From Strongylocentrotus droebachiensis (taxonomy: Eukaryota > Echinodermata > Echinoidea > Camarodonta > Strongylocentrotidae): a stretch of DNA of 64,000 nt. Position 1 is the stretch's first letter, and every line of letters starts with the position of its first letter. Positions 46,976 through 59,361 of the stretch are shown in pieces. Location: the NCBI GenBank assembly GCA_035222895.1, contig JAVYIG010000038.1, positions 682,001 to 746,000 of the forward strand, written 5' to 3'. The notes beneath the pieces were generated by a model that worked only from the letters and a program-made list of their open reading frames with translations, had not been told where the DNA came from and did not search any database. A program made the translations under genes and the position numbers.

Positions 46976-48259
46976 CTACGAGAACTTAACTGGCCGCTCA
47001 TTGGCCCCATTACTACTTGTGCTATAACTACGACTGCCAAAATCTATAATAAGTTTCACCTTTTCAGCAAAATCAGCACCAAGGAGGACAGGTACTGGGA
47101 GCCTACCAACCACATGAAAGACCTCAGTCGCAGTGCTGCCTCCTAGACCCACTTGCAGGGATGCTAAACCATCAGGCACTAAGGCGGTTTCATTGATCAT
47201 GCCTAACACCCCTTCAGTTTCACGAGTAACCTCTACCCCTAACTCCTTACACAATTCAAAAGTGACCAGGGAAACCTCTGACCCCGAGTCCAGCAGGGCT
47301 TGGGTCTTCACCACTCTGTCATCTAGACCCTGAACAACAACATCTGCAATTGTAGCATCACCCCTATCCTTTGCAATGAAATTGCACCTTGGTGACGGTT
47401 CTCGAGTAAAGCCCTGTGGAGGTCCTCCCTGGAAACCCGACCCTGTGGCCCCCGGAGGTACCGGACAATTGGCAATTCTGTGCCCGAGCTGGCCACACCG
47501 GTAGCAAGCAGCATTGAAGGATCTACGTCCTGTGGGGTTACTGCTTGCACCAGTCCGTCGTGGAGTGGGGGGATCACTCCCTGAGGTTGTGTTACCCGCA
47601 TTCGCCCCTCTCTGGATTACTAATTCGTCCGCCTTGCGCGCAACTACCATGAGAGATGTGGCTTGTAGCTCCCTCAGCTTTAACCTCAATACTTCATCTT
47701 GTACCCTCTCTAAGAATTGGTCAATCATGACCAGATTGAGCCCTTTAGAGACTTCAGGCATCTCTACTGCCTCCTGGGGTATCTCAACCCACTTCAAAAA
47801 ATAATCTTGTAAATAACTAGCGAATTCTTCGTAACTTTCATTGGCCTTCTTATGTTCTTTTTTTAACTTTATTCTGTATGCCTCCGGAGTGAGGTGGTAC
47901 CTTCTCTTTATGGCCAGGACAACATCATCATAGTTGTTTTGTTCTCTATTACTCAGGGCGTGGAATGCTTGCTGAGCTCTTCCAGTAAGATATGGTTCTA
48001 ACAGCCGAGGCCATTCACTTTTTGGCTTGTTTGCTGCCAGGGCTAGTCGCTCAAAAGTGCTAAGGTAGCACACCATATCATCATCGTTACTTAGCTGATG
48101 TAATCCCTTTAACGGAGGACCAGTTTGTGCAGAGCTACCGATTGCAGCAGACAGTAAGGATTTGCATAGTTTCTCAGTCTCATGATGATGAGAATCTTCA
48201 AGGTGCTTCATGACCCGCAAAAGGTCATCCACACCCACACCTGTATTTTTTTGGTTCAT
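46976..48259 (-). CDS. gag: Retrotransposon gag with aspartic protease
   Basis: The 427-residue ORF has a capsid-like helical region (about 55-215). Its second half (KLKKEHKKANESYEEF and DQFLERVQDEVLRLKLRELQ) resembles the SCAN/capsid C-terminal fold known from Gypsy-type Gag. A CX2CX4HX4C zinc knuckle lies at 252-265 (CYRCGQLGHRIANC) and an aspartic protease at about 300-410, with active site LLDSGSEVS (D324) and LLGADF. It ends at UAG (46978-46976), with pol in the same frame directly after. An upstream, differently framed segment (48404..48225) probably belongs to its N-terminus. It forms the particle and processes the polyprotein. Confidence 0.92.
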   Translation of the reverse strand: MNQKNTGVGVDDLLRVMKHLEDSHHHETEKLCKSLLSAAIGSSAQTGPPLKGLHQLSNDDDMVCYLSTFERLALAANKPKSEWPRLLEPYLTGRAQQAFHALSNREQNNYDDVVLAIKRRYHLTPEAYRIKLKKEHKKANESYEEFASYLQDYFLKWVEIPQEAVEMPEVSKGLNLVMIDQFLERVQDEVLRLKLRELQATSLMVVARKADELVIQRGANAGNTTSGSDPPTPRRTGASSNPTGRRSFNAACYRCGQLGHRIANCPVPPGATGSGFQGGPPQGFTREPSPRCNFIAKDRGDATIADVVVQGLDDRVVKTQALLDSGSEVSLVTFELCKELGVEVTRETEGVLGMINETALVPDGLASLQVGLGGSTATEVFHVVGRLPVPVLLGADFAEKVKLIIDFGSRSYSTSSNGANERPVKFS

Positions 48260-48404
48260 CCTCTACCAGCTTAGGCAAATCACATAAACATGAGATCCGC
48301 TCTTGCTTGGTCTTTACAGCATTGGTATCAATATGATTCAATTCACACAAGTGTGCTATGTGCTCAGCTGTAAATCTGCCGAGATATGCTGATCGGTCTG
48401 TCAT
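48225..48404 (-). CDS. Short ORF upstream of gag, probably its displaced N-terminus
   Basis: A 59-codon ORF begins at the first ATG of the element transcript after the primer site and overlaps the start of gag by 35 bases in another frame. It reads MTDRSAYLGRFTAEHIAHLC, then ELNHIDTNAVKTKQERISCL; the spacing of Leu and Lys residues is reminiscent of a SAP-type helix-extended-helix motif (weak). A run of seven A on the element strand (48252-48246) lies in the overlap. A one-base length change there would join it to gag. So gag is either frameshifted in this copy or made with a frameshift. Confidence 0.55.
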   Translation of the reverse strand: MTDRSAYLGRFTAEHIAHLCELNHIDTNAVKTKQERISCLCDLPKLVEDEPKKYRCGCG

Positions 48405-48868
48405 GGTTAATTTTATCTTTTATTGAGCACTGAATATTATACTAGACTAGTCTAGATCTAGTTTAAATTTAATTTAGTGACCTATTGAACGTGTGTGTTT
48501 TAGTGTATGGTGTATGGTTAGTGAGAGTGGTCTAGACTTCTAAATCTACTATTTTAATCAAACTTGTTTTTTATTTAGTCTAGTCTAGACCCTAGGCCCC
48601 CTATGTATTTATTTATTTTTCTATTTTATTTTTAATGTTACTTCAATACTAGACTACTTGTTTAATAGCTACCTTAACTTTGATTAGTCTATCTGTAGAG
48701 TCTAGATCTATCTAGACCCTAGATCTACTACTAAATCAACAAGCACTAGGCCTATAGGCCTGCACAACAAAAGTGGGGCAACAGTCACACACTGCATGAA
48801 ACAACCGTGTCAATTAATTTCTCACCCAATCCTTAGATTTCCAACAACAAAAAACCATAGCACAAAGA

Positions 48869-48887
48869 AATCCTGCCGATTACGCCA
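48869..48887 (-). promoter_or_regulatory. Primer binding site, tRNA-Ser type
   Basis: One base inside the 5' LTR, the element strand reads TGGCGTAATCGGCAGGATT. Its complement ends GATTACGCCA, matching the 3' end of animal tRNA-Ser (…CTGCCGACTACG plus CCA, from memory) with one difference. Confidence 0.75.
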
Positions 48888-48888
48888 G

Positions 48889-49086
48889 TATAAGGGGATT
48901 CACTAGGTACAGACAGGAAGGATTAGATCTCAGACAGGAATTGGGTTAAAACACCTTTAATAAGGCGACAACGGCCTTAGAAACAACAATCAGAATCTTA
49001 CAGACAATCGTCCATTTTCTCCTCTCTCGATCCCTATCCCGATCATATCGGTATCGGTATCGGTTATCACGATATCAATCCCTATA
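48889..49086 (-). repeat. 5' LTR
   Basis: 198 bases, one difference from the 3' LTR. It holds the element promoter by position. Followed by the AGTT target duplication at 49087-49090. Confidence 0.95.
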
Positions 49087-49370
49087 AGTTCACTCAAAAT
49101 CGGCATTTAGTGATAATTGATGACACCTAGACTAAATAGAAGTAAAATGTAAATTATAATCTTTTCAACTTACCGACAAATTCTTTTAAAATTCAAATCA
49201 TGAGTCTACTGTCAAACTTGCAATTGTGTATTTAAAAGAGAGGAGTTGCAATTAATTTCAAGATGTGATTGATTCAAATCAATCTCATCTTTTTATAAGA
49301 TGGGGCCCTGTTGTCAATATTAAAATCCATCTCGTTCATCAATTATGTTTTTTATTTTTTTCCTGAACAG

Positions 49371-52300
49371 CTATTGAAGTAAATGAAGACAATTTTGACT
49401 CCCTTCTTGCCTATGATGACCTCTTCTTAGATTACTTCAATGCATTTCTTCAATATCCAGTAAGTCACCATTACAAGTACCTTCTTTTTCTATTTTTTGT
49501 TCATTTCCTTTTCTCCTTCTTCAACTTTACTTCTTCTTTTTCTTCTTCTTTTTCTTCTTCTTCTTCTTCTACCGCTCCTTTTAATTTAATTTTGTTATCG
49601 GTTATACCGTATTCTTCTTCTCATTATCATTGTGGTTCCTCTTCCTGTTCTTCTTGTTCTCGTTTTTGTTCTTGTTCTTCTTCTGTTACTACTTTTTTTT
49701 CCCCCTTGTTCTTGTTCTTGTTTTATTTCTACTTCTTTTTCTTTTTTCTTTTTTCTTTTTTTGTTCTTCTTGTTCTTGTTCTTGTTCTTTTTCTAATTCT
49801 TTTTCTTTTTTCTTCTTCTTCTTCTTCCTCTTTTTTTCCCTTCTCCCTCTTTTTTTTTCCTTCTCCTTCTTCACCTTCTAACTTTACTACTGTATCTGTA
49901 ACTTTACTAAAGTCTCTCAGAATCAAATTTGGATATGTGAGTAAAATAAAGTATGGCTCCTGAGACAATACCCCCTCTCCCATTCTTGATAGAGCTAATG
50001 TAAGAAGTGCAATTTCTGTTGACCAGCTGCAATATTTTCCAATTACAACATGATATTCAAGGCTAACTTGGTCTCAAAGTAGTTCTCAAAACACTTAATC
50101 TTCTGATGAAAGTAAATGCATGAATTGATTCAAATGATTTTTCATTTCTCATGCAAAACATAATACAATGAATAAGTATATTATGAAAAATATACAATGA
50201 AACAACAAATATAACAGACATAGCATGAGAAAAGAGGAAATAACTAGAAGCAGAGCTTGTTGAAGTATTAGTTCCTCAGATGCTGTTTTACAATATATAT
50301 CTTGAACAGATTATACTTAGAAAACCTTGTTTTCATCATAACCTTCTGATCTTTGTTTCCAGGCCTTCCCCCAGCCACTCTACTACAATCGTCTGACCGG
50401 GTCCTTCCAGGAGGTGGAGGATGATTCTCCATATGGAGCAGTGCATTCCTCTGGTGGAGCCGGAGACCATAGGAGGAGGTACTATGGACCGGGGGATGCA
50501 GAGAGGGAGAGGATCATGGATTGGGCCAGGAGGGAAAGATTACCCCTATTTCTCAGGTATACTTAAAAGAACTTAATTTTTCCAGTTTGGGTATTTATCA
50601 TGTTATTACATTCTGATTATTTCATTTCTTATGTACTCACTTCTTGATTTTCTTCTATTTCCATAGCGCTTTAATAGAGACTTAGTTGTAATTTGCGCTT
50701 TATATAAAAACTGAGTATTATTATTATTATTAATTATTATTCATGAAATGTATTCAAGACACATACTTCTCATTCAAAGAATTGTGGATAGAAATGATTA
50801 CCTTAGCTTTAGCTTATTAGCTTACTTGACTGCAACTTTCAGAAGAAAGCAAATTTAGGCTTGAAATGGCTACAAGCTTTTTGATGAGCATATTTGCTTC
50901 GTACATAGAGAATAATAAACTGCACCTCCTCATACTAAAGGTTACGTGTCTGTATGTTTTGTAGTTATGTTGTTTTGAAAACATTAGTCAAGATTTCACC
51001 GTTTACACTTTGTCTTTATTTCTGTTTACCAGACCAATATAAAAACTATGTTTCAACTTTCAAGTTGGACCTACGGATGAAAAAAACCCTCAACTTTTTA
51101 CCAATTAAACCCTCTCCCTAGTAGTTCATGTCCAAGCATTCATCATGATTTTCCCTTTAAACAATCTCTCCCCTCATCGAAACACAGAACAAAGCTCTTC
51201 CTAGAATACAAACTATGCAAGCTTCTCATCCGTCCACTCGAGGAGCGCCGATCAACCAGCCGCCCCAGCAGCCGAGGCCTGAGAGGGTACAGCCGGGAGA
51301 CGGCCAGCTATTCCAGCACTTCCATGAGCCTTGCCCAGAGCCACGAAGCATCGGCCTACGAGAATGACAGTGACTTCAGCTGGCCTGGGGATGCTGATAG
51401 ACTCTTCTTGTTCAAGCACATGCGACCAGGATCAAGGTGTATCAGTATGCCACCTATGCTTGGGCTAAGTAAGTGTAAAAGATGTGCTCCAGATGGCATA
51501 TTGTTTCAGTGACAGTTGCTTCAGCCTTCATTTTGTCAGAGATATGGGGTTATGGTTAATATCGTAATTTAAAATTTATATAGTGCACATATCTGCCTAT
51601 AATGACACTCAAGGCGCACAAAAAAGATTCACTACTAACATTTTAAATACAAACAATAAACAATTTAAAGTTAAGAAACTAATAATAAATCAACAAATCA
51701 AATGACTAATGCAAATTACACAGTCAGTAAGAAATCAAAATGACAACAAGTACAAAATAATGAGCGAGTGGCAAGAATGAAGAGTTGTCCTCCAGGTTCA
51801 CTAAAACTTTCTCTTCAAACAAGTATCAAACATTTAGAAAGTGAGTCAGATATTCTCCAATAATCTAACGAAATGTAGAGAGCTGAAAAGGTGTGCAACC
51901 ATATAGCGCTACCCAACAACATCCGTCATTAGGGTTGAAGTAATTGGGTTTAGGTGAGGTTTATAGTTACAGCCAGATGGCGTGTTTGGTCCAGGGTTGA
52001 AGTTAAGAATTTGGTGAGAGTAAGAGGTTGATCTTGGAGATGTTCACCAGAACAAGTGTTGCACAACCAAGAGAGTATTCATTCTGCTGATTGTGCAAGT
52101 TAGATTTTTTTCCGTAGTGTTTATGAAAAGGAAATATGTGATAAAAGGGAAGGGGGGACAAGTTACCCTTAATGTACCTTGGGCAGATACATGAGATTTC
52201 TGACAGGTGTTTCTTTCAAAATTCCTAGTGTCAAACTACAAGTGGTAATGCATTGAAAATGTCAAGGTGTGTGTATAAATTATAGCCCTTTCTGCTCATT

Positions 52301-55300
52301 CATTTGGTGTATTTATTGGACCCAAATCAAAAGTTATTGAGCTAAACAGCAAAATGCAAACAATTGAATAAGTTGTAAAATTATTCATCAATTATTTTCC
52401 AGCTGTCAACGGTGCCTTATGGAGTCCTATAGATGCCTATCACGCCCGCAAGCTATCTCCATCCAAAAAGTCCTCACGAGAAAGCCGTAGAGCGACTGGG
52501 AAATCCAGGTCATCGCGAGAGAAGCCCAGTCCAGCGCAAGAGACCGAGACGGGGGCTGGCGGTGATGCAGGGTCAAAGGTCGGCTTGCCCCATGTCAGTA
52601 GAGAAGACACACAGTTGACTGTTAAGAGCAGGGATGGGCAAAAATGTAAGTACGATGCCGCAGCTAGGTGCTGTTTCTGTAGAGGTGTTGTCGTCGAGTG
52701 GTTTAATGCGTTGACTGGAAAGGCAAAGGTCATGGGTTCTGGTCCCGCTACAGCACTTATGTCCTTCAGCAAGGTATTTTATCTACTTTTCTCCTCTTCA
52801 CCCAGGTGTTAAATGGTTTGGGTAAGTATAAGTAGTATAAGAACGTCACTGTGGTTGGATTAGCATGTAATTGCCAGGAAAAGGTGACCAGTTGTTATAC
52901 TCGTCAGGGAGTGGAGAATGTGCACTGTTATGTGCAGTATAGTAATTAAATCCAGTTACCGTTGTTGTAATACACTGTAATACTGTTAGTACTTTGTTTT
53001 AAATTTTATCATTACTTATTTCTTTATTTATAATTTACAGCAAGAAAGAGTGCCTTGAAAACTGAAAGCAGCAAAGAGAATACACCCAAGAAGAGAGCTA
53101 CCATCCAGACTCCTAACAGAGGGGATTCGGGAAGAATACCACTCACAGAACAAACTAATGAAAGGTAAGGTGGTAAGGAGGAAAAGCACTGCACACAGAT
53201 ATGAATATGCGGACTGCACCCACACAATGTCACATTAACATTTGGTTGAAAGCTTTGAAATATTTAGATCGGGGAATTTGGACTTTAAGCAGTCAATTTG
53301 GATCTATATAATGATATAATATCAAATAGTTATATAGCGCACATATCCACCATGCAAGGTGCTCGATCAAGGCGCTCCGAATGTTACCCGGCTCTGCTAG
53401 GCTGCCGATTTCGGCGCTCACAGCATTCAAGGAATTGCTTCCTACTGTTAACCATTTAACACCTGGGTGGAGAGTGGCAAATGTAGATTAATGTCTTGCC
53501 AAAGTACATTAGTGCCACGGCAGGACTCCATCTGCGGACCCTGTGATCCACAGTCCGACGACTTGTCCACTAGACCACAACACCTCAATATTTCAATATT
53601 AATATTTTTGAACATAATGAAATAAACTTCAAATAGGAATAAAATATTCTATCCCTTTAATTTCCTACTTCCTCACATTAGGCCTGGACCAGATGGCGCT
53701 GAACGGCTAAAAACTACTTCCAGGGAAAAAGCAGAGGATGGTGATGATGAAGATGAAGGAGAATCAGAAGGTGAAGATGATATCTATAGCAATGAAGGGG
53801 AACACGAGGAGGAGGAGGAGGTAGAGGAGGAGGATGATGAGGATGGTTCCAGCATCGCTCTACCCCGAGAGGTCGTTGATGAGGAGCAAGTCCTGGTGAA
53901 TGTCGGTGACCTGAAGGAAGATGTCCTCAATGATCAGGAATTGAGGGTAGGTTGTAAGCAAGGCTAAAAGTACACGAGGGCAATGGGTGATTCGCCCAAG
54001 TGAGCTTCATAATCGCCTCTGTCAGATGGCTCACGAGGGCGATTGCAAAATTAAAAATCGCTCCCATGGATTTATAAAATAAAGATTATATTTTCTGTTA
54101 AAACTTTCAAACCTTAAACCAATGAAATGTTGAGAAGGCTTATGGGGGCTCTTTTTTATGAGCCCCCGTGGACAAAAAATTAATTTGAGCCCTGGTTGTA
54201 AGGTCCAGTAAACCTACATCATTTACAAATAGTCTTACTTTACAGATGATCAATATCATTTAGATCTTAACATTTATTAGTAGTGGTATTTATTTCCAGA
54301 GGGTTAAAAGTGAACTTGATCATTAAAAACCAAAAACCTATAACCCCTCTCTCCTACATACAGGACCTCCATTTGAAGTCCTATCTGAGGGACAAAGTAT
54401 TCAGATAATCTGTTACTACCAATGGGAAGAGGAAGTTACAATAATTAGTTGCTCAGTGTCTTCTGCATTGGTTACAAATAATTCTCAAATTAACCTACGC
54501 CAAAAGGTCAAATTATCTGCACCTGCATATAACGTTAAAGAACTGTGAAGGGGAAAAAAATGAAATTGTAAATATTCAGCGAAAAGGTGGAAGGGTTATT
54601 GGGACTACATACTTTTTTGCATTGATGGTCAAACATCGAAATCAAAGGTTTTAAAAAAATCTTTTGAACGGACTTGATTGCAGGTTGAGGGAGATGGAGA
54701 AGCAGAACCTGACCATAGTATGATCAATTATGAGGAGGATCTCACCGCTGTAGATGAGAGAACAGAGTCTGAATTGAGACAAGTAGAGGTCAAACATCGG
54801 GTCACATTCCATCAACTCAAAGAAGAAATCCTGGGCAGTGTAAGTATCTCACATCTTGCGTCAGTGTGTATGATTTAAAATTATCACTTGTTTTGTCTTG
54901 TCTAAATCATTGTAATTTACTGCTCCATGGCATACCGCTTTAATAAGGATCTTAAAGGACAAGTCTACTCCAAAAATAACTTACTTTCAATAGAAGCAGA
55001 AAAATCAGACAAACAAATCAACTTCTTTTTTTTTATAACATGAAAAACCTTGAAAATCACAAGACAAATTGGCAACTCACTCATGAGTCTGTGAAGTCAT
55101 TGCCTCACTGTCCACTAATTGTCCATGTCTCCCCTCTCATCACTTATCAAACATAAGACCTTAACTCTCACCTACACTTGTCTCAATAAAGAGGCACAGG
55201 CATACCTAGGTGAGGTACTCCATTCACACACATCCATGTATGATACAGGATCAGCCATTAGTAAACACTTACCCTCCCTCAAACCAGTAAACAGTTACAT

Positions 55301-56329
55301 GTAGGTGATAGGGTTTTTTCCGTCATTTCCCCCCTAAACCTGGAACTCCTTACCTCCCTGTACTCAAGAATTGCCATACTCTCACAGCTATCAAGAGGTG
55401 TCTGAAAACTCATCTTTTCTAATTTGTTGTAATATTCCTTTCTGTCTGTAATTGGTGTAAGCTTTTTATGTTAATATTCTCTCTATTTGTTTTTTTGTTA
55501 GTATTTCTTGTTTCTGCACTTTGTATCTAATGACAAGGCGATTTATAAATGTAATATTTTATGAAAATATTATGATAACGAGAACACAGATAATTGTTTG
55601 AAAATCCAGTGGTGCCCTGAGGATTAACTTGATAGTCCTCTTGCAGGAGGGATGAGATTAAAGTTATAGACCAGTTTTGGAAACGCACCCCCCCCCCCCC
55701 CCCCCCCTCTCTAAAAATGAAATTGAAGCTATTATTACCAATCATGTGAAAGAATATGTTTTGACTAATGCGTGATGATTCAAATTTTGCCGGGAAACGG
55801 CACCGCCTACTAATTGATATATTTGGTAAATTATCATATTGATCCGGTCTGTATAGATATTGCGTAGTCCCATATACATCTTTCTGTGTACAGTGCTTGT
55901 AACTTTTCCAAGACTAGGCCAAATTTCTTATCATTTTGATGATTCCAGAACCTTGCAGTACACACCAATACTTATGCTAGATGATCAACCTTTTCTGATC
56001 GATTCCACATTTCTTTCACAATGCAATCGCATGACCAGACCTGGTCTATACCTTTAGATATGAAATTAAAATTCTGATGTTTTAATTTGTTTCATCTCTC
56101 ATTACTTTGTAATATATTTGATGAATACATTGGACTTCCCCTATTGTACTGTGAAAGTTGTTTGAAAGTAATATTCGTTTGTGTATTTATACAATTGCTT
56201 TACATTGTACAGCATTTCACCTTTGATTTAGCTAATATACTAACTCTTAGTGCTGTAGTCAAACGTTTAACCGTCCGGTATCCGACCGCCCATGGCGGAT
56301 TCCGTTTTCAATTGGACGGTTTCGTTTTC

Positions 56330-56363
<34 letters not shown>

Positions 56364-56783
56364 TTTTTTTTTTTATTATTATTTTTTTTTTTTAGAGTTT
56401 CGATTTATGCCCCTCCACCTGGCACTATGCCTGGCAATGTCTCCCAGCTCAGTTATCTGTGTGTTGACTCACCACTTTGAAACTAGAACAACACTTCAAT
56501 TTTTCTGTCATCTTGGTTTGAAAGTAATCTTTGTAATAGATCTCAATATGTATTTTATAATAATAATTCATCCAACTTTTACACACCGCGTATACCACAA
56601 GGTTCTATCCTAAGTTCTCTACTGTTTTTAATGTACATTAATGATCTTACACATTCTTCTAAAAACAACATTTTTACTATTTTTGACAAGTTCACAAGCA
56701 TAAATCGGCGCCTTCAAATGCACCTCGCAGTTAAATGAAAGTCCTTCCCGAAGTTGAAAAAAGAAAAAATTAAAAAATAAATT

Positions 56784-56820
<37 letters not shown>

Positions 56821-59319
56821 TTTTTATTTTTTTTATTTTTTTATTTTTTTAATCGTTTAACCGAAAACCGTCCGGTTTTGACTGGCGGTTAAACGGAATT
56901 GGAGATATCCGTGATGTTACAGCACTACTAACTCTGCAACACATTTTGGATATTCTCCTGTGTCTCTGTAACATCTAATCACTGTAGAGATGTAGTGGTC
57001 TAGTGGATAAGTCACCCGACTGCAGATCACAAGGTACCGGGTTCAAGTCCGGCCGTGGCACTAATGTCTTTTGGTAAGACGTTAATCTACATTTGCCACT
57101 CTCCACCCAGGTGTAAATGGGTACCTGATATGCTTGAGCTACAACCGGGGTAATATGTGTAAAGCGCCATGAGTGTCAGAACCTGGAGGATACCGGCGCT
57201 ATATAAATATCCATATTATTATTATTATTATACCCATTTTGTATTGATACAGCTGGTTGGTATGGAGTTGTTCAAAGCCTTCCTGGCTGGAACTCTAGGA
57301 GAGGATATGCTCAACTTCTGGCTCGACTGTGAGATGTACCGAGACAATGTACAGAGTATGGAGGGAGGGACTGATATCAAAAGGACAAGACTGTTTAGGT
57401 AAGAAACTCCAAACTTGTTAGGACTTTACGAATTAACTCTTACCTGTAAGCTCTCATAGAGCTAGAATGTGATTGAATGAATATTTATATATATCTATAT
57501 AATTATATCTGTGAAATTTGATTTGCTTCTTAGTCAATACTACCACAATAAAATTTAAATCTGATATTGATTTCTTAACGTGCCCTGTATTTTCAGCTTT
57601 GGCTGTCACTCATCATCCTTTGTTTATCATTTTCTTCCATTTGAATACAATTCCAATGTCCAATGTTCTGTTTCGTAATTTTTCTCAGTGTACTGTTTGT
57701 TTTTGATGAATCACTTGAATATATATCGATATACAAATCAAAATTGATTCAACTAGAATAACCTTGTAATAACCTTTGATGTAGAGTAGAGATGCAGTAG
57801 CGGAGGTTTTGTAGTATAGAGGTGTCGTAATCGGGTGGTTTAAGCACTTGACTTGAATTCATAGGTTGACACAGCACTATTGTCCTTTGGCAAGGCATTT
57901 GCCACTCTATACCCAGAAGAGAAATTGGGACCTGGTGAAATGACGAAAGCATTTGTGTTAGTAATTGCCATATGCCCTCATTTTAGGATTCAGAAAGGAC
58001 CTTCGGTATGTATCTATGTTTAAAGGGGGTGTAGCATGGCAAATACTGGTTTACGCCATCTATGACTTCTTTTGGACAACTGCACGTAAACAAATGGACT
58101 TTATTAACGGTCAGTGCGAGCTCACGTTTGCGAAACAGACAGAATACTGTGGTCGCGTCGTCCGTAGTCTTATTATACCCGAGTCAGGCCACGGGGAAAG
58201 ACACATAGTCTTGACATGCTTCACCCCCCTTTAACACTCCTGAATTATACTCCTTCTGTTCATTACAGAGACATTCAAGACAAGTACCGGTTCAAGCTGA
58301 CCCCGGACGCCCAGAAGCAGATCAAGCAAGCCCAAGGGAACATCGGACTGAGTGAATCGGTCTTCACCAGGACCCAGTATGATGTTCTAAGGAGGCTCAG
58401 GTCGTACTGGGTGGCTAGGTTTCTCATACACCAGGAAAGGACAGGAGAGTACAGGTATGGGACTGCATGAAGGAATTTGAGGGCTTGCGAAAGCACAAAC
58501 ACAAAAGAGAAAGATTCACTTGTTTAGAGTTAGGATTATTTTGCATTATGCTATTTATAATGTGCTGTTTGGCAATTTAGAGCGGTTTAGAGTGCAAAAC
58601 TAACTGATTTATTAGGTCTACCATTTTTTTCTATCTAAATGAAGAAATGTGTATGAAGAAAGAAACAAATCACAGTCATCATGGGCCTAGGTTTCAAAGA
58701 AAGAGAAAGACTGGACAGAGAGACAGAGAGACGGAGAAAGAGAGAGAGAGAAAGAAAAGGGATGTAGGTTGACAGCCAGACAGATTAAAGGAATAAGTGA
58801 AGACACAATTTGAAAGAAGAAAGAAATAATCAGAGAGTTTTCATTAATAAATTGGGATGTTTCAAAGCAGTTATGTCTGATATTATTGCTCTTATCCCTT
58901 CAGCTACGAGCGACTAAGGGAGCGCCATCAGCGTATGATGGAAGACGCTAAGAAACCCATGGACACGTTCCTTCCCTCCATCTCGCTGGTCAACTCACTA
59001 CCGGTCAGACCCTCATCTTGCTTCCGACTGGCCACCACCCAGAAGGACTGGTCAATCGTTGCCCATGGAGGGCGCCAGATGGAGGAGTATATCAGGCCGG
59101 GGCACCTCATGACCATGGACGACACCAAGTACATCCCCAGACCAATGTCGGCAAGGTTTCACGTGGGGCTAGCTTGCGATAAGGACGCGGGGAGGCCCTT
59201 CCAGAGATATCTAGAAAGGTATGTGGTATTTTATGTCAGGTTCAATGATGATGATGATGATAATGATGACGAAGACGACAACGACGATGATGATGATGAG
59301 GATGATGATGATGAGGAGG

Positions 59320-59361
<42 letters not shown>

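Larger units (their letters stand above)
42504..49086 (-). mobile_element. Ty3/gypsy LTR retrotransposon, nearly intact
   Basis: Two 198-bp LTRs (42504-42701 and 48889-49086) differ at one base (G at 42692, A at the matching right position). The element is flanked by a 4-base duplication AGTT (42500-42503, 49087-49090). In transcription order (right to left): 5' LTR, primer site, gag-protease ORF, one UAG, pol ORF (RT, RNase H, PHD-type finger, integrase), about 1.3 kb non-coding, polypurine tract, 3' LTR. The order RT-RH-IN is that of Ty3/gypsy (Metaviridae). LTR ends read TATAGGG...CCTTATA rather than TG...CA. The near-identical LTRs imply a recent insertion. It lies in an intergenic or intronic position just upstream of the RGS exons, in the opposite direction. 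Confidence 0.95.

Noticed and set aside
47133..47804. Plus-strand ORFs inside the retrotransposon
   Set aside because: They are antisense shadows of gag and pol.
49592..49983. F/S-rich and K/E-rich ORFs
   Set aside because: They are pyrimidine-tract artefacts in RGS intron 1.
56990..57065. Functional tRNA gene
   Set aside because: A and B boxes are present but the acceptor stem does not close, and the sequence continues into a SINE body shared with other copies.
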